The notes under the pieces: model-generated | Databases searched by the model: none | What the model was told of the DNA's origin: nothing | The model's input: the letters and a program-made list of their open reading frames with translations, nothing else | Source of the DNA: Clostridiales bacterium | Lineage (GTDB): Bacteria > Bacillota_A > Clostridia > Oscillospirales > Oscillospiraceae | NCBI GenBank assembly: GCA_004553625.1 | Contig: SFKX01000017.1 | Coordinates: forward strand, 1 to 60,743 | Reading direction: 5' to 3' | DNA length: 60,743 nucleotides | Translations under genes and position numbers: made by a program | Shown: in pieces, positions 6,484 through 13,690 of the stretch | Layout of the letters: the number at the start of each line of letters is the position of its first letter | Position numbering within the stretch: position 1 is the first letter of the stretch

Positions 6484-7389
6484 ATGTCAAAGTTCAGGGT
6501 CATCACGGACGGCTCGGGAGACCTGACGCCGGAGCTCATCAAAGAGCGCGATATAACCGTTGTACCGTTTTACGTAATGCTGGGCAGCGGAGATTACCTC
6601 AAGCAGGACGTGGACATAGGCACGAGGGAGTTTTATGAATGGATGGTGTCCCACCCGGGTGTATACCCCAAGAGCTCCACCCCCTCAACACAGGACTTCC
6701 TAAAGGTGTTCAGAGAAGTTGCGGAGGCCGGCGACCAGGCGATCTGCATCTGTATCACTGAGAAGTTTTCAAACTCGTATCAGACCGCGAGAATAGCCCT
6801 CGAACTCCTGCGGGAGGACTATCCGGACGCCAAGATCGCCGTATACAACTCCATGGTCAATACCGTTCTGCAGGGGCTCTATGTTCTCGAGGCCTGCGAC
6901 CTGCGCGACGCCGGCTTTGAGCTGGACGAGGCGGTCAAAAGGCTGGAGGAGATTAGGCCGACGGGCCGCATCTTCTTCACCATCGGCAGCATGTCCTACC
7001 TGAGCATCGGAGGCCGGATAGGCAAGCTGGCGGGCAAGGTCAGCACTGTCCTCGGCATCAGGCCCATCATCACGCTCAAAGAGGGCGAGATCTTCCCCTC
7101 CGGCGTGTGCCGCGGCAGGGGAAAGAGCCTCGATAAGGTCATAAACGTCTCAAGGGAATACCTCAAGCAGACCTTCAGCTCCGCGGACGAGCTCTCCATA
7201 GCCGTCGGCTACGGCTATGACTATAACGAGGCAGCAGAGTTTCAGGCCCGCATCTCCGCCTTGCTCGATGAGCTGGGGCTCTCAAAGGCGGATATCCCGA
7301 TAAGGCTGATAAGCTCGGTCATCGCCGTGCATACAGGTCCCTACCCGCTGGGTATAGGCGTCCTGCGCAAGGCCAGGCTGGACAAATGA
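6484..7389 (+). CDS. DegV family fatty-acid-binding protein
   Basis: 301 residues. DegV/FakB features are visible: N-terminal RVITDGSGDLTPE, the SSTPSTQDF ligand-binding stretch and the central GRIFFTIGSMSYLSIGGRIGK segment. FakB-type proteins present fatty acids to the kinase FakA. The ATG at 6484 is preferred over 6478 because GAGGG lies six bases before it. It is transcribed alone, after tRNA-Ser. A second DegV gene lies at 37317-38168 in this window. Confidence 0.9.
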   Translation: MSKFRVITDGSGDLTPELIKERDITVVPFYVMLGSGDYLKQDVDIGTREFYEWMVSHPGVYPKSSTPSTQDFLKVFREVAEAGDQAICICITEKFSNSYQTARIALELLREDYPDAKIAVYNSMVNTVLQGLYVLEACDLRDAGFELDEAVKRLEEIRPTGRIFFTIGSMSYLSIGGRIGKLAGKVSTVLGIRPIITLKEGEIFPSGVCRGRGKSLDKVINVSREYLKQTFSSADELSIAVGYGYDYNEAAEFQARISALLDELGLSKADIPIRLISSVIAVHTGPYPLGIGVLRKARLDK

Positions 7390-7393
7390 AAAT

Positions 7394-7436
7394 GAGCCCT
7401 GCTGGTGATCGAGGGGGTCTCTCACCAGCAGGGCTC
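7394..7436. terminator. Hairpin between degV and the PepSY-like gene
   Basis: GAGCCCTGCTGGTGA and TCACCAGCAGGGCTC form a perfect 15-pair stem between convergent genes. T-runs are weak. Confidence 0.65.
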
Positions 7437-7449
7437 TCTCCGTTCCGGC

Positions 7450-7728
7450 TCAGGCGCTTTTAATCTCTGTAAGTCTCTGCGGCGCCTCGTAGTAGGACGG
7501 ATAGCTCTCGACGGGAACGGGGAAGAAGTCAAGGCCGAGGACCTCGCCGCTCGCAGCGTCGATGTAGCAGCAGTAGTGCATTTCCTCTGTTGTGAACTCA
7601 AGCTCGTAGAGCTGGCCGTTTTCCAGCAGCTTCTGAGAGTCAAACCTCGCGCTTTGGACATTGGCGGCTTCCAGGGCCAGCTTGCGGGCCTGCATGGGGC
7701 TTATATAGAGAAGAGTGACTTTTTTCAT
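7450..7728 (-). CDS. Small PepSY-like protein
   Basis: 92 residues without signal peptide. The C-terminal half (QLYELEFTTEEMHYCCYIDAAS then GEVLGLDFF) follows the PepSY pattern, a short beta-hairpin domain often tied to protease inhibition. Here it stands alone and cytoplasmic. AAAGGAGC precedes the ATG. Function unknown; the family call is moderate. Confidence 0.6.
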   Translation of the reverse strand: MKKVTLLYISPMQARKLALEAANVQSARFDSQKLLENGQLYELEFTTEEMHYCCYIDAASGEVLGLDFFPVPVESYPSYYEAPQRLTEIKSA

Positions 7729-7946
7729 TGTTTTCGAGCTCCTTTACGTTTTGTTTTATGTGCCTATTGTAAGGCGTGAAAATTAAAGTAACGTTAAAAT
7801 CAAAAGTTATTTAAATAACATATCTGGGATTTCTCTCTTGCTGCTGTGTGCATAGGATAACAGCGGCATATTAACAGGTCGTTAGCGCAGAATTAGAATT
7901 TCATTAAAACCGTAAACATTTTTTGAACAGCTAAATTTAATTGTCC
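7729..7946. other. AT-rich intergenic region with a perfect 14-bp palindrome
   Basis: This gap between the divergent PepSY-like gene and the pyr promoter is much richer in A+T than the genes. It holds GTTATTTAAATAAC (7806-7819, perfect palindrome) and TAACGTTA. Either could be an operator of the PepSY-like gene. No coding region seen. Confidence 0.4.
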
Positions 7947-7975
7947 TTGCAAATCGCGTCGGAATTTGCTATACT
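7947..7975 (+). promoter_or_regulatory. Promoter of the pyrR-pyrP operon
   Basis: TTGCAA (7947-7952), 17-bp spacer, TATACT (7970-7975), just upstream of the attenuator leader. Confidence 0.75.
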
Positions 7976-7981
7976 TCGCCC

Positions 7982-8092
7982 AGTGGATTTTAAAGACCGG
8001 TACAGAGATGCCGGCAAAACCGCTGGGTGATACCGCGCCGAAGAGCGCGGGGCTTTGGTGTGTCTTGCCGGGTGCCGGCAAGGCATTTTTTT
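7982..8092 (+). promoter_or_regulatory. PyrR-regulated attenuator leader
   Basis: The first hairpin (CCGG, loop TACAGAGATG, CCGG at 7998-8014) holds the ACAGAGA element of PyrR-binding RNA. Downstream, TGTCTTGCCGG-GTG-CCGGCAAGGCA (8061-8085) and seven Ts form a terminator. CCGGCAA at 8011-8017 is complementary to TTGCCGG at 8065-8071, giving an antiterminator that excludes both hairpins. UMP-bound PyrR should stabilise the first hairpin and so cause termination. Confidence 0.85.
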
Positions 8093-8115
8093 GTTGCGAA
8101 AGGGCGGTGCGGGGC

Positions 8116-8652
8116 GTGAGGCAAAAGGCAAAGCTGATGGATGAAGCCGCTGTGGGCCGCGCGCTGATGCGCCTGTCGCACGAGATAGCCGAACGTAACC
8201 GCGGAGTTGAAAACGTCTGTCTTGTAGGCATAAGGCGCAGAGGCGAGACCCTGGCGGAGCGGATAAGGGACAACATAGAGAGGATAGAGGGCCTGCGAGT
8301 CCCCTGCGGGAGCGTGGACGTCCGTTACTACAGAGATGACCTGGAACGCCTGTCGGACGACCCGATCGTTACGAAGGCGCAGTTGGAGTTCTCCGTGGTG
8401 GACAGGACCGTCGTCCTGGTGGACGACGTGCTGTATACCGGCCGAACGGCCAGGGCAGCGATGGAGGCCGTCCTCAAATGCGGCAGACCGAGGGCGATAC
8501 AGCTCGCGGTTCTGGTGGACAGAGGACACAGGGAACTGCCCATAAGGGCGGACTTTGTCGGCAAAAATGTGCCGACCTCGCACACCGAGCTTATCGAGGC
8601 GCGGCTGCCGGAGCACGACGGGGAGACAGGGGTATATCTCATGGAGCTTTAG
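8116..8652 (+). CDS. pyrR: Bifunctional pyr operon regulator / uracil phosphoribosyltransferase PyrR
   Basis: 178 residues from the GTG at 8116, close to the 181 of Bacillus PyrR. QKAKLMDEAAVGRALMRLSH matches the family N-terminus, which rules out the longer frame that would start inside the leader. The PRPP-binding loop VVLVDDVLYTGRTA lies near residues 95-108. It binds the upstream leader RNA and also converts uracil with PRPP to UMP. First gene of a two-gene unit with the uracil permease. Confidence 0.95.
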   Translation: MRQKAKLMDEAAVGRALMRLSHEIAERNRGVENVCLVGIRRRGETLAERIRDNIERIEGLRVPCGSVDVRYYRDDLERLSDDPIVTKAQLEFSVVDRTVVLVDDVLYTGRTARAAMEAVLKCGRPRAIQLAVLVDRGHRELPIRADFVGKNVPTSHTELIEARLPEHDGETGVYLMEL

Positions 8653-8717
8653 GCTCATTTTATAACATTGTGCGTCAATCCCAATTAAAATACACTACGG
8701 AGAGAGGTAAATCGGGA

Positions 8718-10085
8718 ATGAACAAAAAAACCATCGGAAACGAACCGATCTACGACGCCCGGACGCTTGGGGCGCCGAGGATGCTCGTGCTCGGCTTTCA
8801 GCACATGTTCGCCATGTTCGGCGCGACGGTGCTGGTCCCCACGCTGACGGGCCTGTCCGTTTCCACAACGCTGCTGTTTGCCGGCCTCGGCACGCTGCTG
8901 TTCCATCTGCTGGCCAAGGGCAAGGTCCCGGCCTTCCTGGGCTCGTCCTTTGCCTTCCTGGGCGGCTATTCGGCCATCGCGCCCATGCTCGAAAACCCGG
9001 ACGCTCCGGGCCTGTTCAACGTACCAAACACGGAAATGCTGCCCTACGCCTGCTTCGGCGTGGCCTGCGCGGGCCTCGTGTACCTGGTGCTCAGCCTGCT
9101 GTTCAAGATATTTGGCGTCAGGCGTGTAATGCGCTTCTTCCCGCCCATCGTGACCGGACCCATAATCATTGCCATCGGCCTGAGCCTGAGTTCCAGCGCC
9201 GTCAACAACTGCCAGGCCAGCTGGCCGGTAGCGTTGGTGGCCATACTGGTTGTCGTTGTATGCAACATCTGGGGCAAGGGCATGATAAAGATAATCCCCA
9301 TACTCCTGGGCGTCATCGTTTCCTACATCGTCGGCGCTGTCAGCGGACAGGTGGACTTCACCGCCGTCAGGGAAGCCGACTGGATCGGCCTGCCTGTCGT
9401 CTGGAGCGAGACCGTGTTCGGCCTCTTCGGAAGCGGCAACGTGGACGTGGGTCTGCTCGGCACCGCGGCTGTCACGATAATCCCCATAGCGCTGGCCACA
9501 ATGGTCGAGCACATCGGAGACATGTGCGCCATCAGCTCCACCTGCGAGCGCAACTACATCCAGGACCCCGGCCTGCACCGCACCCTCCTGGGCGACGGCC
9601 TGGCCACCAGTCTTGCGGCGCTCTTTGGAGCTCCGGCGAATACCACCTACGGCGAAAATACCGGAGTCCTTGCTCTGAGCAAGGTCTATGACCCGCGCGT
9701 CATCCGCATAGCGGCTGTGCTGGCGATAATCTTTTCCTTCTGCCCGAAGTTTGCAGAGGTCGTGCACGCGATGCCGACCGCTACGATAGGCGGCGTTTCC
9801 CTGGTGCTCTACGGCATGATCAGCGCCGTCGGTGTGCGCAACGTCGTAGAGAACAAAGTGGACTTCACCAAGAGCCGCAACGTCATCATCGCGGCGCTCA
9901 TCCTGGTGCTGGCCATCGGCATCACCTACTCGAGCGTCGGCGCGGTGAAGATCGGCCAGGTCAGCTTCTCCGGCCTTGCCACCGCCGCCATCGTGGGCAT
10001 TGTGATGAACGCCATCCTCCCCGGCAAGGACTATGAGTTCGGCGCCGACCTCCAGGGCGACACCAGCGTGAATTTCAAGGTCTGA
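8718..10085 (+). CDS. pyrP: Uracil permease (UraA/PyrP, NCS2 family)
   Basis: 455 residues from the ATG at 8718, preceded by GAGAGAGGT. Polytopic membrane protein with NCS2 features: GFQHMFAMFGATVLVP at the N-terminus, AFLGSSFAFLGGY, and the EHIGDM motif where the substrate-binding Glu of UraA lies, then NTTYGENTGVLALSK. It imports uracil with protons. It shares the pyrR promoter and attenuator. Confidence 0.93.
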   Translation: MNKKTIGNEPIYDARTLGAPRMLVLGFQHMFAMFGATVLVPTLTGLSVSTTLLFAGLGTLLFHLLAKGKVPAFLGSSFAFLGGYSAIAPMLENPDAPGLFNVPNTEMLPYACFGVACAGLVYLVLSLLFKIFGVRRVMRFFPPIVTGPIIIAIGLSLSSSAVNNCQASWPVALVAILVVVVCNIWGKGMIKIIPILLGVIVSYIVGAVSGQVDFTAVREADWIGLPVVWSETVFGLFGSGNVDVGLLGTAAVTIIPIALATMVEHIGDMCAISSTCERNYIQDPGLHRTLLGDGLATSLAALFGAPANTTYGENTGVLALSKVYDPRVIRIAAVLAIIFSFCPKFAEVVHAMPTATIGGVSLVLYGMISAVGVRNVVENKVDFTKSRNVIIAALILVLAIGITYSSVGAVKIGQVSFSGLATAAIVGIVMNAILPGKDYEFGADLQGDTSVNFKV

Positions 10086-10098
10086 TAAGGAAAAATCC

Positions 10099-10126
10099 TT
10101 GACAAACGGCGAAAATAATGTATAAT
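10099..10126 (+). promoter_or_regulatory. Promoter of rpsF-ssb-rpsR
   Basis: TTGACA (10099-10104), 16-bp spacer, TATAAT (10121-10126): both hexamers are consensus. Confidence 0.9.
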
Positions 10127-10129
10127 TTA

Positions 10130-10182
10130 TAGGCCTGCCCAAAGGGCAGGCCTATATCCTTGCCTGCAAAAGCAGGCCATAA
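10130..10182 (+). promoter_or_regulatory. rpsF leader with two hairpins, possible S6:S18 feedback site
   Basis: TAGGCCTGCCC-AAA-GGGCAGGCCTA (10130-10154, 11 pairs, at the very 5' end of the transcript) and a second hairpin GCCTGC-AAAA-GCAGGC lie before the rpsF SD. Many bacteria have an autoregulatory leader here that binds S6:S18. I could not match its consensus, so the role is inferred. Confidence 0.4.
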
Positions 10183-10203
10183 GTCCAGAAGGAGGTGCAC
10201 AAA

Positions 10204-10500
10204 TTGGCGAAAACAAGCGAGAAGTACGAAGTGATGTACGTCCTCAACCCGAACCTTTCGGAGGAGGAGACCGCAGCGCTCGTGGAGAAGTTCAAGGCGC
10301 TTGTCGAGCAGAACGGCACTCTTGATGAGATGGAGGAAATGGGTAAGCGCAAGCTGGCCTATGAAATCAACTATCTCACCGAGGGCTACTACGTGCTCGT
10401 CAAGTTCACCAGCGGCCCGGATTTCCCGGCTGAGCTGGATCGTATCTTCGGTATAACCGACGGCGTCATCCGCAGCCTCATCACCAAGAGGCCTGAATAA
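10204..10500 (+). CDS. rpsF: 30S ribosomal protein S6
   Basis: 98 residues. KYEVMYVLNPNLSEEE at the start and KRKLAYEINYLTEGYYVLVKF in the middle are typical of S6. TTG at 10204 is chosen as start: AAGGAGG sits eight bases upstream, whereas the earlier GTG at 10195 overlaps the SD itself. It binds 16S rRNA with S18, encoded two genes downstream. Confidence 0.96.
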   Translation: MAKTSEKYEVMYVLNPNLSEEETAALVEKFKALVEQNGTLDEMEEMGKRKLAYEINYLTEGYYVLVKFTSGPDFPAELDRIFGITDGVIRSLITKRPE

Positions 10501-10511
10501 GAGGTAGCGGG

Positions 10512-11003
10512 ATGCTCAATCACATCGTCATCATGGGCCGCCTCACCCGCGACCCGGAGCTGAGATACACACAGAGCCAGATCCCGGTGGCGTCTTTCCG
10601 TGTTGCGGTGGACAGAGACTTCGGCCGCGGCGAAGAGAGACAGACCGATTTTATCGACTGCGTTGCCTGGCGCAGCACCGGTGAGTTCGTCTCGAAGTAT
10701 TTCCAGAAGGGGAGCATGGCCGTCGTGAGCGGCAGGCTCCAGATGCGTGACTGGACGGATAAAGACGGCAATAAGCGCACCAGCGCCGAGGTCGTCGCTG
10801 ACAACGTGTATTTTGGCGAGTCCAAGCGCCGCGACGGTGATCCCAGGGACAGCTACGGCCCCAGGGACAGCTACGCCCCGCGCGATAATTACGCAGCCCG
10901 CGACAGCTACGGGCAGAGGGACAGCAGGGACAGCGCTCCGCGCCAGCCCGCCCCGTCCGCCTTTGCCGAGCTGGACGACGGAGACGGCGAACTGCCGTTC
11001 TGA
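10512..11003 (+). CDS. ssb: Single-stranded DNA-binding protein
   Basis: 163 residues. The N-terminal OB fold (MLNHIVIMGRLTRDPELRYT to ADNVYFGES) covers about 105 residues. A disordered linker follows, made of five imperfect RDSYG/RDSYA/RDNYA units, then the acidic C-terminal tip DDGDGELPF that recruits repair and replication proteins. It lies in the usual place between rpsF and rpsR. Confidence 0.96.
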   Translation: MLNHIVIMGRLTRDPELRYTQSQIPVASFRVAVDRDFGRGEERQTDFIDCVAWRSTGEFVSKYFQKGSMAVVSGRLQMRDWTDKDGNKRTSAEVVADNVYFGESKRRDGDPRDSYGPRDSYAPRDNYAARDSYGQRDSRDSAPRQPAPSAFAELDDGDGELPF

Positions 11004-11025
11004 GAATTAAAAGGGAGGTATAGTC

Positions 11026-11265
11026 TTGGCTTTCGATAATAAGGGACCTAAGAATCGCAAGCGCAAGAAGGTATGCCAGTTCTGCGTGGATAAGTGCACC
11101 TATATTGATTATAAAGATGCCGCTAAGCTCAGGAAGTTCATCTCCGAGCGCAGCAAGATCCTTCCGCGCCGTACTACCGGCACCTGCGCCATGCACCAGC
11201 GCGAGCTGACCGAGGCCATTAAGCGCGCCCGTCAGATCGCCCTGCTCCCCTACGTCACCGACTGA
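11026..11265 (+). CDS. rpsR: 30S ribosomal protein S18
   Basis: 79 residues. VCQFCVDKC and the later TGTCAMHQREL provide the Cys set of the zinc-binding (C+) form; PRRTTGTC is a family hallmark. The TTG start at 11026 follows GGGAGG. Third gene of the S6-SSB-S18 operon. Confidence 0.96.
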   Translation: MAFDNKGPKNRKRKKVCQFCVDKCTYIDYKDAAKLRKFISERSKILPRRTTGTCAMHQRELTEAIKRARQIALLPYVTD

Positions 11266-11278
11266 CGAAGGGCTAATA

Positions 11279-11322
11279 AAAAAGCAAGGCCCCCGGACGA
11301 AAGTCCGGGGGCTTTTTTGCTT
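11279..11322. terminator. Terminator, rpsR / flavodoxin
   Basis: AAGGCCCCCGGAC-GAAA-GTCCGGGGGCTTTTTT with A- and T-runs on both sides serves both converging units. Confidence 0.9.
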
Positions 11323-11330
11323 TCAAGAGC

Positions 11331-11849
11331 TCAGACAAGACCGTTTTCGGAGAGCCAGGCGGATATTTGCGGCTTTGCACCGCTCACTGTGCTGCCCTTT
11401 ATGGACAGGCCCTTTTCCACCGTGGCGCCGGGGCAGAGGCGCTTTATGTCCGCTTCGCTGTGCCCCATGCCGCTGCCCTCATTCGTGCACAAGGGCAGGA
11501 TGCGCTTGCCCTCGGGCCTGACGGCCTCCAGGAAGGTCCAGACCGGCATGGGCATCGTGCCGCACCAGCAGGGGTAGCAGAGGACGAGCGTGTCTACGCC
11601 GTCCAGCTCGGGCGGCTGCACGGCCAGCTCAGGCCGCGCGTTTTCCGCCAGTTCGCGCTTAGAGACTTCGACGCACTCGTGGTAGTCAAAGGGGTAGACC
11701 TGCACGGTGCGGATCTCAAAAAGCCCAGCGCCGGAGAGCTCCGCCGCCAGCTTTGCTGCGACCTCCGTGTTGCCGACCTTCAGGTCTACCATCTTGCCCG
11801 CGACGTAGTTCATGCCGCGGTGCGAAAACCAGGCTACAAGTGTTTTCAT
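11331..11849 (-). CDS. Flavodoxin
   Basis: 172 residues from the ATG at 11849. It starts KTLVAWFSHRGMNY, where the flavodoxin phosphate-binding loop is diverged, and contains DTLVLCYPCWCGTMPMPVWTF, the usual 50s-60s loop region for FMN with an unusual pair of Cys. It probably carries electrons or reduces quinones. Its ATG overlaps the stop of the deaminase gene (ATGA). GGGAGGG lies six bases upstream. Confidence 0.88.
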   Translation of the reverse strand: MKTLVAWFSHRGMNYVAGKMVDLKVGNTEVAAKLAAELSGAGLFEIRTVQVYPFDYHECVEVSKRELAENARPELAVQPPELDGVDTLVLCYPCWCGTMPMPVWTFLEAVRPEGKRILPLCTNEGSGMGHSEADIKRLCPGATVEKGLSIKGSTVSGAKPQISAWLSENGLV

Positions 11850-12337
11850 ACAGAACCCTCCCCGGGAAGAGAATCGTCGTTGAACACCCAGTCGCGCACG
11901 TGGATGACCCGGCAGCTCTCGGTACCGGTGCGGACCACGACCTGGGTGAGTCCGGCGTTGATTATGAGCCGCTTGCACATGGAGCAGGGCAGAGTCTCCT
12001 CCAGCAGCTCGTGGGTTTTGGCGTCGCGCCCGACGAGATATAGCGTGCCGCCCAGCATGTCCCGCCGCGCGGCGGAGATGATGGCGTTGGCCTCCGCGTG
12101 GACGCTGCGGCAGAGCTCGTAGCGCTGGCCGGAGGGTATGCCCAGGTTCTCGCGCATACACAGGCCCAGGTCCGTGCAGTTGCGGCGGCCGCGGGGCGCG
12201 CCGTTATAGCCCGTCGAGAGTATCTCGTCGTTGCGGACTATGATGGCCCCGTATTTCCTGCGCATACAGGTGGAGCGGTTCAAGACCGCGTCCGCTATGT
12301 CGAGATAATAGTCCTCTTTGCCCCTTCTTGTATCCAT
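11846..12337 (-). CDS. Deoxycytidylate (dCMP) deaminase, ComEB family
   Basis: 163 residues. The zinc site is complete: HAEANA for His and the catalytic Glu, and PCSMCK for the two Cys. GYNGAPRG near residue 43-50 and the Cys-rich stretch NCTDLGLCMRE are typical of dCMP deaminases. It makes dUMP for thymidylate synthesis. Coupled by a four-base overlap to flavodoxin. Confidence 0.93.
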   Translation of the reverse strand: MDTRRGKEDYYLDIADAVLNRSTCMRRKYGAIIVRNDEILSTGYNGAPRGRRNCTDLGLCMRENLGIPSGQRYELCRSVHAEANAIISAARRDMLGGTLYLVGRDAKTHELLEETLPCSMCKRLIINAGLTQVVVRTGTESCRVIHVRDWVFNDDSLPGEGSV

Positions 12338-12367
12338 TGCACATACCTCGCGTTCTCAGTTTATTTA

Positions 12368-12396
12368 AGTTTATCGTTTGGCCTCTTTTAAGTCAA
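12368..12396 (-). promoter_or_regulatory. Promoter of dCMP deaminase-flavodoxin
   Basis: On the minus strand TTGACT (12396-12391), 17 bp, TAAACT (12373-12368). Divergent from the queH promoter only about 10 bp away. Confidence 0.7.
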
Positions 12397-12405
12397 GAGC
12401 AAATG

Positions 12406-12414
12406 TGCTATACT
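12406..12414 (+). promoter_or_regulatory. Extended -10 promoter of queH
   Basis: TGC-TATACT is an extended -10 element. The queH ATG lies only seven bases after its last base, so transcription should begin at or within a base or two of the start codon. Confidence 0.55.
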
Positions 12415-12421
12415 GCCTGCC

Positions 12422-13018
12422 ATGGAGAACTATCAGAAAAAACTGGACAGGGAACTGGAGACGCTCGGCGGGCGAAGGCCGGGCCTTTTGCTGCACAGCT
12501 GCTGCGGCCCCTGCTCGACCTATGTGCTCGAGTATCTGTCGCGGTATTTTGAGCTGGGGCTTTTGTATTACGACCCCAATATCCAGCCGGAGGCCGAGTA
12601 CGAGCTGAGGCTGGAGAACCAGCGCGCTGTGCTCGAGCGCTTCCCTGGGGTGCGTCTGCACGAATATGGCTGGCGCGGGGCCGACTACGAAGCCGTTGTT
12701 CACGGCCTCGAGTCCGAGCCGGAGGGCGGCGCAAGGTGTACGGTCTGCTTCCGCCTGAGGCTCGAGGAGACGGCAAGACTGGCGAAGGAGCTGGGCTATG
12801 AGTATTTCTGCACGACCCTCTCCGTCTCCCCGCACAAGGACGCGGAGCGCATAAACCGCATCGGCGCGGAGCTTGCGGAGAAATACTCCGTCAAATGGCT
12901 GCCCTCGGACTTCAAAAAGCGCGAGGGCTACAAGAGGAGCATCGAGCTTTCGAGGGAATATGGGTTATACCGTCAGGAATACTGCGGCTGCCTGTACTCG
13001 AAGCCGGTGGAGAAATAA
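12422..13018 (+). CDS. queH: Epoxyqueuosine reductase QueH
   Basis: 198 residues (DUF208 family). Conserved Cys motifs are in place: LLLHSCCGPCSTYV at 19-32, CTVCFRLR near 106-113, and the C-terminal EYCGCLYS. The first residues ENYQKKLDRELETL match family N-termini. It performs the last step of queuosine synthesis on tRNA, reducing epoxyqueuosine. No Shine-Dalgarno sequence precedes the ATG, and the promoter position predicts a leaderless transcript. A queT transporter gene follows. Confidence 0.92.
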   Translation: MENYQKKLDRELETLGGRRPGLLLHSCCGPCSTYVLEYLSRYFELGLLYYDPNIQPEAEYELRLENQRAVLERFPGVRLHEYGWRGADYEAVVHGLESEPEGGARCTVCFRLRLEETARLAKELGYEYFCTTLSVSPHKDAERINRIGAELAEKYSVKWLPSDFKKREGYKRSIELSREYGLYRQEYCGCLYSKPVEK

Positions 13019-13026
13019 GTTGACTG

Positions 13027-13077
13027 GGCGGGTTTCCACACCCCGCCGGGTTATATACCTGAATCAAAATGGGAAGG
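13027..13077 (+). promoter_or_regulatory. Pseudoknot-like leader before queT, candidate preQ1 riboswitch
   Basis: GGCGGG (13027-13032) pairs with CCCGCC (13042-13047). Its loop begins TTTCC (13033-13037), complementary to GGGAA (13071-13075) inside the Shine-Dalgarno region GGGAAGG, with an A-rich stretch just before. This is an H-type pseudoknot that would hide the ribosome site, as in preQ1 riboswitches, which are often found before queT. The pairing is seen; the ligand is inferred. Confidence 0.5.
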
Positions 13078-13088
13078 ATGACACAAAA

Positions 13089-13616
13089 ATGAAAATCAGC
13101 ACAAGAAAACTCGCCTCCGCCGCTGTGGCCGGCGCGGCCTATGCCGCCCTGACCCTGTTACTTGCACCGATATCCTTTGGGCTGGTGCAGTTCCGCGTTT
13201 CGGAGGCGCTTTGTATTTTGCCGGCCTTCGCGCCCTGCACGGCCTGGGGACTGTGGGCCGGCTGCGCGATAGCAAACCTCGCCGGAGGTTACGGACTGCC
13301 GGATATCGTGTTCGGCTCCCTGGCGACGCTGGGCGCGGCGCTTTGCATGGCGCGGATAGCCAAGGGCCGGCGGCAGCCGCTGAGCCTGGGCCGTGCGATG
13401 GCGGTGTGCCTCATGCCGGTCGCCTGGAATGGACCGATCGTGGGCGCCGTCATAGCTTACAGCACCGGCGCTTTTTGGACGGCGCTGCCCCTGAATATGG
13501 TCCAGATAGCCGCCGAGGAGGCCCTGGTCATGTACGCCGTGGGCCTGCCTCTCCTGAAACTCCTGCCGAAGTCCACGGCCTTTGAGCAGGCTGTCGAAAA
13601 GCTGAATATGGCCTAA
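13089..13616 (+). CDS. queT: QueT family queuosine-precursor ECF transporter S-component
   Basis: 175 residues with about five or six membrane helices. QFRVSEALCILPAF, WGLWAGCAIANLAGG and MPVAWNGPIVGAVIAY are QueT family signatures. It should import preQ1, preQ0 or queuine together with a general ECF module. It lies directly after queH, so salvage and maturation are linked. Start at ATG 13089, 11 bases after AAGG. Confidence 0.9.
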   Translation: MKISTRKLASAAVAGAAYAALTLLLAPISFGLVQFRVSEALCILPAFAPCTAWGLWAGCAIANLAGGYGLPDIVFGSLATLGAALCMARIAKGRRQPLSLGRAMAVCLMPVAWNGPIVGAVIAYSTGAFWTALPLNMVQIAAEEALVMYAVGLPLLKLLPKSTAFEQAVEKLNMA

Positions 13617-13690
13617 GACAAAAGGGCAGGCATCCATTGTGGATGTCTGCCCTTTGTCCTGCGCCCGCCCTGCATGGGCGGGCTTTTTTA
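13617..13690. terminator. Double terminator, queT / TetR
   Basis: Two consecutive hairpins lie between the convergent genes: GACAAAAGGGCAGGCATCCA with its complement (to 13660), then GCCCGCCC-TGCAT-GGGCGGGC followed by TTTTTT. Confidence 0.85.

Noticed and set aside
7966..8115. N-terminal extension of PyrR by 50 residues
   Set aside because: It would be translated from the attenuator leader, and known PyrR proteins begin at the QKAKLMDE region.
8478..8717. Upstream extension of the uracil permease
   Set aside because: It overlaps most of the 3' end of pyrR and resembles no permease; ATG 8718 has a ribosome site and the family N-terminus.
10841..10950. Coding repeats in ssb as a CRISPR-like or tandem DNA repeat
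   Set aside because: The repeats are imperfect and in frame, encoding RDSYG-type linker units of SSB; no spacers or cas genes exist.
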